Positions 22,086 through 33,373 of a stretch of 64,000 nt of DNA are shown one piece after another. This DNA comes from Spongilla lacustris (Eukaryota > Porifera > Demospongiae > Spongillida > Spongillidae): NCBI GenBank assembly GCA_949361645.1, contig OX442417.1, positions 8,726,275 to 8,790,274 of the forward strand. Direction: 5' to 3'. The position numbers and the translations under genes are program-made. The notes under the pieces were generated by a model. That model was not told the DNA's origin and did no database searches. It saw only the letters and a program-made list of their open reading frames with translations. Each line of letters starts with the position of its first letter. Position 1 is the stretch's first letter.

Positions 22086-22566
22086 ACACGTGTTTCTGTG
22101 AAGTGATCAGCGGCGATCGGATGAGAAAGCAAAAGAATGTATAAAAATAAGAGAAAAGGGGCTAGAGATGGTACGATACTATATGCATAGGCCTTTTGGT
22201 TTTACATGTACGATTCAGTGCACGTTCATGCTCGTACAGTACCGTCCACGAGAAAGTTAAAAATACACGCGAGCAACCCGTAGTTTTATGTCCCAGGCGA
22301 GTGCCTCCTCGTTTACCACACGCAATTCACTCGCGTGTACCCACACGCGAGTACACGCGTGCTTTATGGTTCCTAGCAACCGTTTTTAATTTATATAATC
22401 TGGACAGCGATAACGTTATAAACGTGTACACGTATTAAGCACACGCTGCAAACAACGTACACTTAGCATATGTTTATACCACTTTAATTTACACCGGTTG
22501 CACCGTTACGAATGTGTAGAAGTAATATATTCCAATAAGGTATATGCGCGCGAGCGGGATACATGT

Positions 22567-22713
22567 ATCACAGGAAAAAAACGCGTAGAATCAAATTTTG
22601 ATTTTATAAAGGATTTTAAAATCCTCTGTAAAATCACTATATGATTGAACATTAAGATTGTGATTCTATGTTCAATCACGCGTTTGATTTCATACGTTTT
22701 TTTTCCTGTGTAT
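22567..22713. mobile_element. Nested ~145-bp MITE
   Basis: CACAGGAAAAAAACGCGTAG at the left faces an imperfect complement (CATACGTTTTTTTTCCTGTG) at the right. Adjacent AATCAAA/TTTGATT arms extend the fold. TA dinucleotides flank it. Confidence 0.65.
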
Positions 22714-22803
22714 ACAGCTGTAATGAAAGAGGTGATTCTTAGCGGACCTCTTCGTTAAAATGTATTTTAGGTCAAGCTTAGCGACGGACAAGTAGCAAAG
22801 AAT

Positions 22804-22950
22804 ATGCTTCGCGCAACTTGTGTATTAATGGCACTGCTCATTGCATTGGTGCATTTTGATGCCGACGATACATACAGCGTCGTACCAGTAAAGAAGGTTG
22901 CTGCTAAAGGAGAGCTGTGTGCAGCATCAAACTGCACAGTAGAATGTTGA
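22804..22950 (+). CDS. Possible 48-residue secreted peptide
   Basis: ATG 22804 opens a 48-codon frame to TGA. It starts MLRATCVLMALLIALVHFDA, a plausible signal peptide, and ends with three cysteines (GELCAASNCTVEC). The frame is open back to an AG acceptor at 22770, so it could instead be part of an exon (22771-22955, donor CACAG|GTATAA), in which case the hydrophobic run is internal. It lies inside the Tc1/mariner-like element. The minus strand is also open here, which weakens the case. Confidence 0.25.
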   Translation: MLRATCVLMALLIALVHFDADDTYSVVPVKKVAAKGELCAASNCTVEC

Positions 22951-23311
22951 CACAGGTATAACCACATCATCTATGAATGTAATCATATATGTGCAATCAG
23001 TAATTTAAACTTGTCACTTAAAAAAAAAATACGAGACAAGTTATTGTCATTTGATGCAGCAAAAGCAATAGAGGGATAGTAAACCATACCATTAGAAATA
23101 GAATTCTTCCGCTGCTGCCTTTATAATGTACACGTAATTCATTTGCACACGCGTGTAACTATAGTACGCTCGCAAATTGCCCATACACGCGTGTCACTCG
23201 CGAGGCACACGCATTTTGCGAGCGCAACATAATTACTCCCGAGTCGCTCGCGTGTCACACGCGAGGTGCGCGCGAGTTTTTTTAACTTTCTCGTGGACGG
23301 TACTGTATTGT

Positions 23312-23443
23312 TTAGGTGATGATGCCGTTGGTTTCTGTGACGACGGTTACATTGGTGTGAACGATGGTGAAGACGATGGCGAGTGTGAAGAAGACGATGG
23401 CGATGGTGAAGACGTTGTGATACATGAACATAGTCCATTATAA
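23312..23443 (+). CDS. Possible acidic terminal exon
   Basis: After TTGTTTAG an open stretch reads DDAVGFCDDGYIGVNDGEDD and continues almost entirely in Asp, Glu and Gly to HEHSPL and a TAA. An acidic C-terminal tail is possible, but GATGGTGAAGAC-type simple repeats alone can give this. Confidence 0.25.
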   Translation, partial: LGDDAVGFCDDGYIGVNDGEDDGECEEDDGDGEDVVIHEHSPL

Positions 23444-23587
23444 GTAATGGACAAGTAAACATATGTCTTGTACAAAGCTTTATAATGGCCGGCTGTTCTT
23501 GTACATGTACATTTGCATTGTATGTATTGTGAAATACACTATATGTATATAAATGTACATTACATGTAGTTGTAATTGTGTTGCATA

Positions 23588-23790
23588 CAATTACTTTCTG
23601 TATGTGCATTTTAGAAGTGCATTCTTGTTATTGTGATCAGTGTACACATAAGTGGTACATAAATGAAATTCATATAATTGCAGTTATTATACTCTACATA
23701 AACTAAACTGTTTACATTGTAGCAGCCACTAACAGAACCAAACCAAGGTTGGACTATGTTAAATGCACACATTCCCCCTTGTGGTGCCTC
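23588..23790. repeat. ~200-bp direct repeat, copy 2 (partner 21772-21964)
   Basis: Near-identical to 21772-21964. The pair brackets the GGTCC palindrome cluster, the Tc1/mariner-like element and the acidic frame. Confidence 0.9.
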
Positions 23791-24020
23791 AGCCCAAGGT
23801 CAGCCCGATCCAAAATCTAAAAGGTGAACTTTTGGTCGGTGATTATCTCCCAAACAACTAGACCTGGGAAGGTGACCTTTTGTATAAAGCAATGTCTCAT
23901 GACCCCGTAGCTATAAAATACATTTTCATGGAAATCAGAGTGAGTCGTGCAGTAACTTGCGTACGCTTGGCTAAGATTGTCCCAGTTACAGCTTTTAAAA
24001 TTATACAACATAACATATAT

Positions 24021-24021
<1 letters not shown>

Positions 24022-24061
<40 letters not shown>

Positions 24062-24350
24062 GTTCAAAGAAATCCAATTAACACACAAATGATTAGTTAA
24101 ATTCTAACTGAAAAAAGTGTGTGTGGGAATTTTAACAGCTTATAATTAATTAACACACACACAACACACACACACACACACACACACAACATACACACAC
24201 ACATGCTTAAAAGAATGCTTTCCAGCTGAAAAAAAGGTGTGCTGGAATTTTAAGCAACAGCTTACAATTAACACACAAATGATTAATTAAATTGTAACTG
24301 AAAAAGTGTGTGTAGGAATTTTAACAGCTTATAATTAATTAACACACACA

Positions 24351-24389
<39 letters not shown>

Positions 24390-24604
24390 GTTAAAATTAA
24401 TGCATTAAGCTGAAAAAAGGTGTGCAGGAATTTTAAGTTACAGCTTACAATTACACACCAAACCACACACACACACATGGTTAAAAAAAATGTGTTCAGC
24501 TGAAAAAAAGGTGTGCAGGAATTTTAACACCACACATGCAGACATGGTTAAATAAATTTGCATTCAGCTGAAAATAGGTGTGCAGTTAAGTTACAGCTTA
24601 AAAT

Positions 24605-24684
<80 letters not shown>

Positions 24685-24812
24685 GGTCAAAAGAAATACA
24701 TTCCAGCTGAAAAAAGGTATACAGGAAAATTAAGTTACAGCTTACACACATGGTTAAAATGTTACTGAAAAAAGGTGTGTAGGAATTTTAAGTTACAGCT
24801 TACAATTAAGAC

Positions 24813-24848
<36 letters not shown>

Positions 24849-25430
24849 GTTAAAAGAAATGCATGCAACTGAAAAAAGGTGTGCAGGAATTTTAAGTTAG
24901 TGCTTACAATTTACACACACAACACATATACACAACACACACACACATGGGTTAAAAGAAATGCATTCAGCTGAAAAAAGGTGTACAAGAAATTTTAACA
25001 GCTTATAATTAATTAACACACACAACACACACATACATGTAGTTAAAAGAAATGCATTCCAGCTGAAAAAAGGTGTGCAGGAATTTAAGTTACAGCTTAC
25101 AATTAAAACCACACACACACGCACACACACACACAAACACACACTACACACACACACACAGTTAAAAGAAATGCATTTAGCTGAAAAAAGGTGTGCAGGA
25201 ATCTTAAGTTACAGCTTACAATTAACACACACACACACACACACACATACATGTACATGTTTAAATAAATTTGCATTCAGCTGAAAAAAGGTATGCAGGA
25301 ATTTTGAACAGCTTATAATAATTAATTAACACACAACACACAGACACACACACACATACACACGGTTAAAAGAAATGCATTCAGCTGAAAAAGGTGTGCA
25401 GGAATTTACGTTACAGTTTACAATTAAAAC

Positions 25431-25461
<31 letters not shown>

Positions 25462-25695
25462 ATGCAAAACACACATATATGTAAACACACATGGTTCAAA
25501 GAAATGCAACTGAAAAAAGGTGTGCAGAAATTTTAACAGCTTATAATTAATTAACACATGCAACACATACACACACACACACACACACATACATGTATAT
25601 GTAAACACACATGGTTAAAAGAAATGCATGCAACTGAAAAAATGTGTGAATTTTAAGTTACAGTGAACAACTAACACACACAACACACACATGGC
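24022..25695 (+). repeat. Composite core+(CA)n array, block 1
   Basis: Repeated modules of a ~60-70-bp core (GGTTAAAAGAAATGCATTCA, GCTGAAAAAAGGTGTGCAGG, AATTTTAAGTTACAGCTTAC, AATTAACAC) followed by (CA)n of variable length. Long Cys/Val or His/Thr open frames here are pure CA-repeat artefacts. Confidence 0.95.
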
Positions 25696-26347
25696 TAGCA
25701 ATTTCCAAATATACAATACTTTTTTATACGCTTAGTGCAAAAGACCTGTCCTACTACTCTCTTCTTTTAACATGTTGCTCTGATCTTCGCAACATTACTT
25801 TTTGGTACTTTAAGTTGCTTTGCAATTTACCACAAATACATCTTTTAGCAATGTAGTATTGATTGTATTTGACAATCATTGAAGAATTGCAAGAATGTAA
25901 AAAATATTTTCTGAATTAATAACCAATTCTACAGTATAATGAGATTTTGGCTTGTTCTTTAATCATATCAGTTTGCTAAAAATTAATTTTAACTTGCGTC
26001 CTACACGTAGGACGATAATCCTATGCGTAGGACGACGGGATATTAAAGGTTAATGTACACCTGAAGATTTTGTGTTGTGCAAAGGACTGTTACCAGTACA
26101 GTAAAAACTGCTGAACTGATTACATCAGGTAAACACATATTTCTATCTGTTTAATTCATGTATGCAGAATATTACATGAATATGCAAATTTATATTAACT
26201 ATTAAGCTATGGGTCATACACAATGTACTTGTACATACATTGTATGTATGAATGGATACATTGTATATCCTCCCTCACACTACCATCCATTACCTCCACC
26301 ACCCACTCCCTCTCCACATTACACAACCCTCCCTCCACGCTACTCAC
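25696..26347. other. Unique AT-rich spacer with a CGTAGGAC palindrome pair
   Basis: No exon recognised. At 25995-26036, GTCCTACACGTAGGAC is followed by ATCCTATGCGTAGGACGAC, a pair of nested palindromes that could form hairpins or bind a dimeric factor. Confidence 0.5.
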
Positions 26348-26674
26348 CAGGTGCCTGGACAGCCTTATGAATGGCCTCTACCACCATGGGCATCAGAGCA
26401 GTGGAGTTGTCCCTCTTGTAGCTTCAGTGGTCCAGTCCTCAAAGGGGGCCAGCACAGAGGGCATGACACCGGACCCTGACAGTCCCAACCACCTGTTGGA
26501 ACCATCCGTGCATGAAAATTTGACCACTTGGTACAGAGCATTGGCCCAGCAGATGGACTGGGTGGGGCAGTCTATGGTGAGGCCATTGGGCCAGCCAAGG
26601 TACAGGGTATGGAAGAAGGTCCTGTTGGTGCCATCCATGAAAGCATGGGTAATCATGGGAGTGGCGCCAGTTTG
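26348..26674 (-). pseudogene. LDL-receptor class B (YWTD) exon, LRP/nidogen-like, frameshifted
   Basis: The minus strand reads FMDGTNRTFFHT, then LGWPNGLTIDC, ICWANALYQVVKFS and TDGSNRW. This is the YWTD beta-propeller repeat: (D)GTNRT, LGWPNGLTID, a -WA(D/N) variant of YWTD, then the next DGSNR. It continues to LAPFEDWTTEATRG and a stop at 26393. A one-step frame change would continue MVVEAIHKAVQAP, the expected H---Q-P end of such a module, right up to a consensus donor CACCTG|GTGAGTA at 26347. The strand and family are therefore fairly clear. The frame change, the missing YWTD in the second repeat and the absence of a good acceptor point to a decayed exon or a sequence error. Confidence 0.6.
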
Positions 26675-27124
26675 TTATGCAGAGGTGACTGAAGTGCAGA
26701 TGGGAAGGACAGTGAAGATGGGGGTGGAAGGTGATCGAGTGTGACAGTAGAGGGAGATGGAGTACATGTAATAACTGCATTTGTGCACGTACATGTACAT
26801 AATTGTGCATTTGCCAATGTGCAACTGGCAACAGTCAAAGGGTCAACAGTCAATTACATTTCATGGTCAGAACACAAGCATGTTTAAAACATACAATGTA
26901 CATGTACCACATACCCATACATGTATGCTGGGTCTTTCGCTGTCATGGCTGAAACAAATGTTTGTACATGCCTACTTCCATTAAGCAGGGATGCAGTGGT
27001 GGTAGAAAGGATGTCTGCGACCCATCCACAGCCAATACATTGTGTTGAGGTATTTGAAGTCATTTCCTGGGGGTATTGATAAAGTCAATTACCTTCCATA
27101 GAGGTGTATGATTGTACTAACCTT
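26675..27124. other. No gene recognised
   Basis: No exon signal on either strand. Possibly intron of the YWTD gene. Confidence 0.4.
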
Positions 27125-27715
27125 GAATATATAACAGGTTTGCAGTTCCTACAATATTGCAGCATGAAGCATAGGACAATGGAAGTCCTGTTGTATAAGA
27201 ATGTGGCATGAATATTCCTCATGTTTACCAACAAGCTAGATAAACATTATCATTTGAGCACACACATATGCAAGCAAACAACAGTACATGTTACAAAGAC
27301 AGCTGAACACAAAATGGATACAATAGGTGGAGGTGTGCAGGTACAAAGGTTGCTGAAATACAATGTAGTCATCAAAAGTACCACTACATATGTCATAGGG
27401 AGCACCAGTTTGGGCTGATATCTGAACACATAAAGTCCACACTCTAGTATCTTCCATCTAGAATGGCATGAAGCATTGGTCCTACCTGTTGACAGAAGAA
27501 TTACATTCAAAGTGCACACAGCCAATAGATATTGTATAAGGTACTGTAGGCAATGTGACATTTGAGCTGGGATGGTATTTCTCTTCTACATGCACAGAAC
27601 ATAGTTTCATTTCAAAATCATTGCTCAGTGTATGTGTAATACAACAGCATTCAGGTACATGTAACTAGACATACAATGCACATGCATGTACATACATAAT
27701 GACAGTCTAATAATA
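27125..27715. repeat. Dispersed repeat, copy 3 of 4 (extended left end)
   Basis: From AACAGGTTTGCAGTTCCT through the common block to TTTCATTTCAAAATCATTGC. The left ~110 bp are shared only with 39748-40285. The right end (CATGCACAGAACATA ... ACAGCATTCAGGTA) is shared with 20310-20510, just before the transposase-like ORF. Confidence 0.8.
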
Positions 27716-27857
27716 ATATATACATGTACATGTAGCTAGTAAAATCCTTAATGCAATGTTCCAAATGAAGAGACAAAAACTGATATTACTAACTTCTTCA
27801 AAGACTTGCATTCAGTTACAAGATACAATGGATGGTTACACATGTACTTTGTACACC

Positions 27858-28541
27858 TTTACAATTAACACACACAAACATGTTAAAAGAAATGAATGCA
27901 GCTGAAAAAAGGTTTGCAGGAATTTTAGGTACAGCTTACAATTAACACACACACACAACACACACTCACAACACACACACATGATACACACTTACACAAC
28001 ATACACACACACACAACACACACACACAAACACACACGTGGTTAAAAGAAATGCATTCAACTGAAAAAAGGTGTGTAGGAATTTTAAGTTACAGCATACA
28101 ATTAACACACACACACAAACACATGGTTACATGTAAATTGTAAGCTGTATCTTAAAATTCCTGCACACCTTTTTTCAGTTGAATGCATTTCTTTTAACCA
28201 TGTGTGTTTGTGTGTGTGTGTGTTAATTGTAAGCTGTACTTAAAATTCCTGCACAACTTTTTTCAGCTGAATGCACTTCTTAAAACCATGTGTGTGTGTG
28301 TTAATTGTAAGCTGTAATTTTTAAATTCCTGCACACCTTTTTCAGCTGGATGCATCTATTTTAACCATGTGTGTATGTATTATGTGTGTGTTTTGTGTGT
28401 TTTTTTTCAGTTGCATGCATTTTAAGTTACAGCTTACAATTAACACACACACACAACACAAAAACACACACACATGGTTAAATAAAATGAATGTAACTGA
28501 AAAAGGGTGCACAGGAAATTTAAGTTACAGCTTACAATTAA

Positions 28542-28594
<53 letters not shown>

Positions 28595-30624
28595 TGTACA
28601 AGTACACACACACATGGTTAAAAGAAAAGCATTCAGCTGGAAAAAAGTGTGTAGGAATTTTTAGTCACAGCTTACAATTAACACCACACACACACACACA
28701 CAGTTAAAAGAAACGCATTCAGCTGAAAAAAGTGTGCAAGAATTACAGCTTACAATTAATACACACACACATGGTTAAATTGTAACTGAAAAAAGGTGTG
28801 TAGGAATTTTTAGTTACAGCTATCAATTAACACACACATGGTTAATATGTAACTGAAAAAATGTGTGTAGGGATTTTATGCTACAGCTTACGATTACAGT
28901 AACACAACACACAACACACACAACACACACACACACCAACACACGCATGGTTAAAACAAATGCATTCAACTGAAAAAAGGTGTGCAGGAATTATACTTAC
29001 AATTAACACACACACACGGTTAAAATGTACATGTACATGTCACTGAAAAAAGGTGCAGGAATTTTAAGTTACAGCTTACAATTAACACACACACCACACA
29101 CATACACAACACATGCACACACACACATATGGTTAAAAGAAATGCAGTCCAGCTGAAAAAAGGTGTGCAGGAATTTAAGTTACAATTTACAATTAAAACC
29201 ACACACACACACACGCACACAAAACACACACACACACCAACACACACACACACACACCAACACACACAAACACACATAAACGCACACACACAAACACACA
29301 TGGATTAACACAAATGCTGAAAAAATGTGTGCAGGACTTTTAAGTTACAGCTTACAATTAACACACACACATGGTTAAAATGTACATGTAACTATGTGTA
29401 GGAATTTTTAGTTACAGCTTACAATTAACACACACACACAACACACACACCAACACACACACACACCAACACACCAACACACCAACACACACACACAACA
29501 CACACATCAACACACACACACCAACACACACACACACCAACACATACACCAACACACACACTAACACACACAAACACACCAACACACACACACAACACAC
29601 ACACACACCAACACACACACACCAACACACAAACACACCAACACACACACACACACATAAACACACACACACACATAAACGCACACACACACATAAACGC
29701 ACACACACATAAACGCACACACACATAAACGCACACACAAACAAAAACACACATAGATTAACACAAATGCATTCAGCTGAAAAGATGTGTGCAGGAATTT
29801 TAAGTTATAGCTTACAATTAACACACACATACATGGTTAAATTGTAACTGAAAAAATGTGTGCAGGGATTTTATGCTACAGCTTACAATTACAGTAACAC
29901 AACACACACACACACACATGGTTAAAACAAATGCATTCAGCTGAAGAAAGGTGTGCAGGAATTCTAAGTTACAGCTTACAATTAACACACACACATACAC
30001 ACACACACACGGTTAAAAGAAAAGCATTCAGCTGAAAAAAGTATGCAAGAATTAACAGCTTACAAATAACACACACATGGTTAAAATGTAACTGAGAAAA
30101 GGTGTGTAGGAATTTTATGCAACACCTTACAATTACCGCGCACACACACAACACACACACATCACACACATAAACACACACCAACACACACACACATAAA
30201 CACACACCAACACACACACACATACATGTACACACATGGTTAAAACAAATGCATTCAGCTGAAAAAAGGTGTGTAAGGATTTTATGCTACAGCTTACAAT
30301 TAACACACACACACAGACACAACACACACCACACACAAACACACATACACCAACACACACACATACACCAACACACACACACATACACCAACACACACAC
30401 ACATACACCAACACACACACACATACATGTACACACATGGTTAAAAGAAAAGCATTCAGTTGGAAAAGTGTGCAAGAATTTTCAGTTAAAGCTTACAATT
30501 AACACCATACACACACAGCACACACACATAACACACACAACACACATAAACACACACACAATGGTTAACAAATGCATTTAGCTGAAAAAAAGGTGTGCAG
30601 GAATTTTAAGTTACAGCTTACAAT

Positions 30625-30663
<39 letters not shown>

Positions 30664-30815
30664 TAAAAGAAATGCATGCAGCTGAAAAAAGGTGTGCAGG
30701 AATTTTAAGTTACAGCTTACAATTAAGACACACATACACACAGTTAAACTGAAAACAGGTACACATGTACATGTACACGTGCAGGAATTTAAAGTTACAA
30801 TGTACATGTACATAT
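27858..30815. repeat. Composite core+(CA)n array, block 2, with an inverted segment
   Basis: Same modules as 24.0-25.7 kb. Between 28136 and 28420 the orientation flips: cores read as GTAAGCTGTA...CTGCACACCTTTTTTCAG with TG rather than CA tracts, then flip back. Spacers include CA tracts with CAACA, CATAAA and CGCA variants. All long frames here are low-complexity artefacts. Confidence 0.95.
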
Positions 30816-31151
30816 TTCTTATAGGACTACCTACATGTACATGTACATGTACCAGGCAGAAAGAGTAAAAAAGAACATATACATATACATGTACAGTTGA
30901 TTAAAATTATATGGATGTCCTGAACTTAACCGCTAATTAGGTCACACACTAATTTGCCATGGAAAATTTATCACGCATTGTATAAGCAATTAAGTCACCA
31001 GATATTTACATGTATAAGCACTGGGAAAGGTTAGACACCAAACCTGTGCACTTATACATGTACATGTACAGTCTACATTTATGTACATGTAACTAATTAC
31101 TTACATGTATGTACATTTAACTAAATAATAATAATTTTAATAATAAGAAAC

Positions 31152-31785
31152 ATCAAGTTGCCATAAAGTGGTGGCTTGGTATGGACACTTCCCAGGGATC
31201 CCAGTGCGCACTTTGCCCTGACAAGGCCCTTGACCCCCTATGACATCATGCCATCACTTGTAAGCATGGGGGTGATGTTGTGGCATGACACAACACCCTA
31301 CGTGATGTCCTAGCTGAAACATGCCACAGGACCCATCTTGGCGTCCAAGTGGAAGCTGGCAATGACCACACAGCCGATCATAGCCACACCCGTCCTGCTG
31401 ACCTTCTGTTGACTAACTGGGCAACATGCAAAACAGCTGCCTTTGACATTTCTGTAACCTCTCCGCTTAACACACATACCCTTATGGAAGCGGGAGTGTC
31501 TGCAGGATCAGCTGCCCTAGCCACTGAAGGCAGAAAGCACAAGGCCAATGATCCAAAATGCAAAGAACTCGGCTGGTTGTGTGTTCCCCTGGTAGCTGAG
31601 ACATATGGTGCATGGGGAAATGAAGTTATTGAAGCCTTCTCTTAGCTGGCATCACGGCTTGCCACTCTAACATGCAGGCCCAAGGCGACCGTCCTTGGAG
31701 ACTTCTATGGCAGACTCAATCTCCATCTAGTGAGGGCCAACGCCACTGCCATACTCACCAGATGTGTTTTGCATTAACTATAGGC
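31152..31785 (+). mobile_element. Non-LTR retrotransposon C-terminal (RLE) fragment
   Basis: Read across a few stops: VAIKWWLGMDTS, QCALC...HHAI-C (Cys2-His-Cys), a GGDVVA-HN stretch, then SHTRPADLLL and AAFDISVTSPL, then VPLVAETYGAWGNE and FYGRLNLHLVRANATAI. The order Cys2-His-Cys knuckle, R/-HN, PAD..., FDI matches the C-terminal zinc knuckle and restriction-like endonuclease of R2-type non-LTR elements. Internal stops show it is inactive. A second fragment faces it at 31935-32310. Confidence 0.75.
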
Positions 31786-31934
31786 AATTTATGATAGTGT
31801 AGTTATTAAATGTATATATGTATATTACTATAATTATAATGTTAATAAAAGATAATTTTATATACATCATATCAATATAACATGAAATAATTATAGTATA
31901 TAATTATATATATATATAACTACCTAATCTAAAT

Positions 31935-32310
31935 AGTGTACATGTACATGTCCGAGGCAAAGCATCTAGACAGCATAGCAGTGGCATTTGCTTTAACTAG
32001 ATTGAGATTTAGCCTGCCATACAGGCTATTGAGGACAGCTGCCCTTGCCTTGTTTGAACTGTTTGCTAGGTGAGAGGCCAGATGTGACAATGACTCCATG
32101 GCTTCAGCACCCCAAGCCCCAATAAGCTTCAACAACCATGGGGGCACAGACCCACCCAAGCTCCCTGCACTTTCCATCATTTGCCTCATGCTTCCTCAGC
32201 TCTGTAGCTCTGGCGGCTGTACCAATCCGCTTCCAACAAAATGTTTAAATTGAGCGGTGATGTCACAGATATGTCAAAGGCAAAAACTGGTCTGCTCTCC
32301 AATAATAATA
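31935..32310 (-). mobile_element. Same retrotransposon family, C-terminal fragment, opposite strand
   Basis: The minus strand reads FAFDISVTSPLNLNILLEA from 32290, then WLLKLIGAWGAEAMES, LASHLANSSNKA and LYGRLNLNLVKANATAM, the same end of the element as at 31.2-31.8 kb. The two fragments are tail to tail, separated by about 150 bp of AT-rich sequence. Upstream on the minus strand the element is cut by the 19-bp array. Confidence 0.75.
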
Positions 32311-32318
32311 ACAATACA

Positions 32319-32972
32319 CTATGGCTGTACAACCACACTATGGCTGTACAACCACACTATGGCTGTACAACCACACTATGGCTGTACAACCACACTATGG
32401 CTGTACAACCACACTATGGCTGTACAACCACACTATGGCTGTACAACCACACTATGGCTGTACAACCACACTATGGCTGTACAACCACACTATGGCTGTA
32501 CAACCACACTATGGCTGTACAACCACACTATGGCTGTACAACCACACTATGGCTGTACAACCACACTATGGCTGTACAACCACACTATGGCTGTACAACC
32601 ACACTATGGCTGTACAACCACACTATGGCTGTACAACCACACTATGGCTGTACAACCACACTATGGCTGTACAACCACACTATGGCTGTACAACCACACT
32701 ATGGCTGTACAACCACACTATGGCTGTACAACCACACTATGGCTGTACAACCACACTATGGCTGTACAACCACACTATGGCTGTACAACCACACTATGGC
32801 TGTACAACCACACTATGGCTGTACAACCACACTATGGCTGTACAACCACACTATGGCTGTACAACCACACTATGGCTGTACAACCACACTATGGCTGTAC
32901 AACCACACTATGGCTGTACAACCACACTATGGCTGTACAACCACACTATGGCTGTACAACCACACTATGGCT
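32319..32972. repeat. 19-bp minisatellite, ~34 units
   Basis: Perfect tandem copies of CTATGGCTGTACAACCACA, with no variant seen by eye over 654 bp. Because 19 is not a multiple of 3 and the unit lacks stops, three plus-strand frames stay open (MAVQPHYGCTTTLWLYNHT). This is a repeat artefact rather than a gene. It abuts the retrotransposon fragment to its left. Confidence 0.97.
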
Positions 32973-33154
32973 CAAGCTCTAGTACATGTGTATAAAACGC
33001 TCGATCAAAAGCCACGCCCACAAAGCCAATCCTACATAGGACCCACTACCGTGGGTCCTGATGTATGTATACGCATAATAAATTCCTAAATTCCTTATAG
33101 GAATTTTGAATGCACAAAGCTACATGTATTAGGCCTTTTACAAAGCGACTTTGC

Positions 33155-33285
33155 GGCTGTTTTTTTAACACACTTCAACACCATTGATTATATATACATT
33201 AAAGCTGTGAACTACGAATGTTTTAAAAAGCCCGCATAAATATAAAATTAAATCCATTGGTGTTGAAGTGTGTATAAAAACAGCC
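33155..33285. mobile_element. 131-bp MITE-like foldback
   Basis: GGCTGTTTTTTTAACACACT at the left pairs with the complement of AGTGTGTATAAAAACAGCC at the right; the arms run about 30 bp through TTCAACACCA. No clear target-site duplication. Confidence 0.75.
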
Positions 33286-33305
33286 TCCTAGGTTATGTGC
33301 ACGCG

Positions 33306-33371
<66 letters not shown>
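33306..33371. repeat. (TG)n microsatellite
   Basis: About 32 uninterrupted GT dinucleotides. Confidence 0.98.

Positions 33372-33373
<2 letters not shown>

Larger units (their letters stand above)
22235..23307. mobile_element. Non-autonomous Tc1/mariner-like element with CpG-rich ends
   Basis: Inverted termini TA-CAGTACCGTCCACGAGAA at the left and the complement ending GGACGGTACTG-TA at the right, with TA at both ends, as in Tc1/mariner insertions. The match extends through AGAAAGTTAAA. Inside each end lie clusters of ACACGCGAG/CTCGCGTGT motifs (22262-22360 and 23148-23275), making the element strikingly CpG-rich. No transposase is visible in its 1.07 kb. A second smaller element is nested at 22567-22713. 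Confidence 0.75.

Noticed and set aside
26223..26744. Plus-strand 173-codon frame
   Set aside because: The opposite strand carries the recognisable YWTD repeats; the plus frame is its shadow.
29020..30581. Many Cys/Val or His/Thr open frames
   Set aside because: Translations of (TG)n and (CA)n tracts in the composite array.
32241..33089. 282-codon frame of MAVQPHYGCTTTLWLYNHT repeats
   Set aside because: A stop-free 19-bp unit opens all three frames; no gene context.
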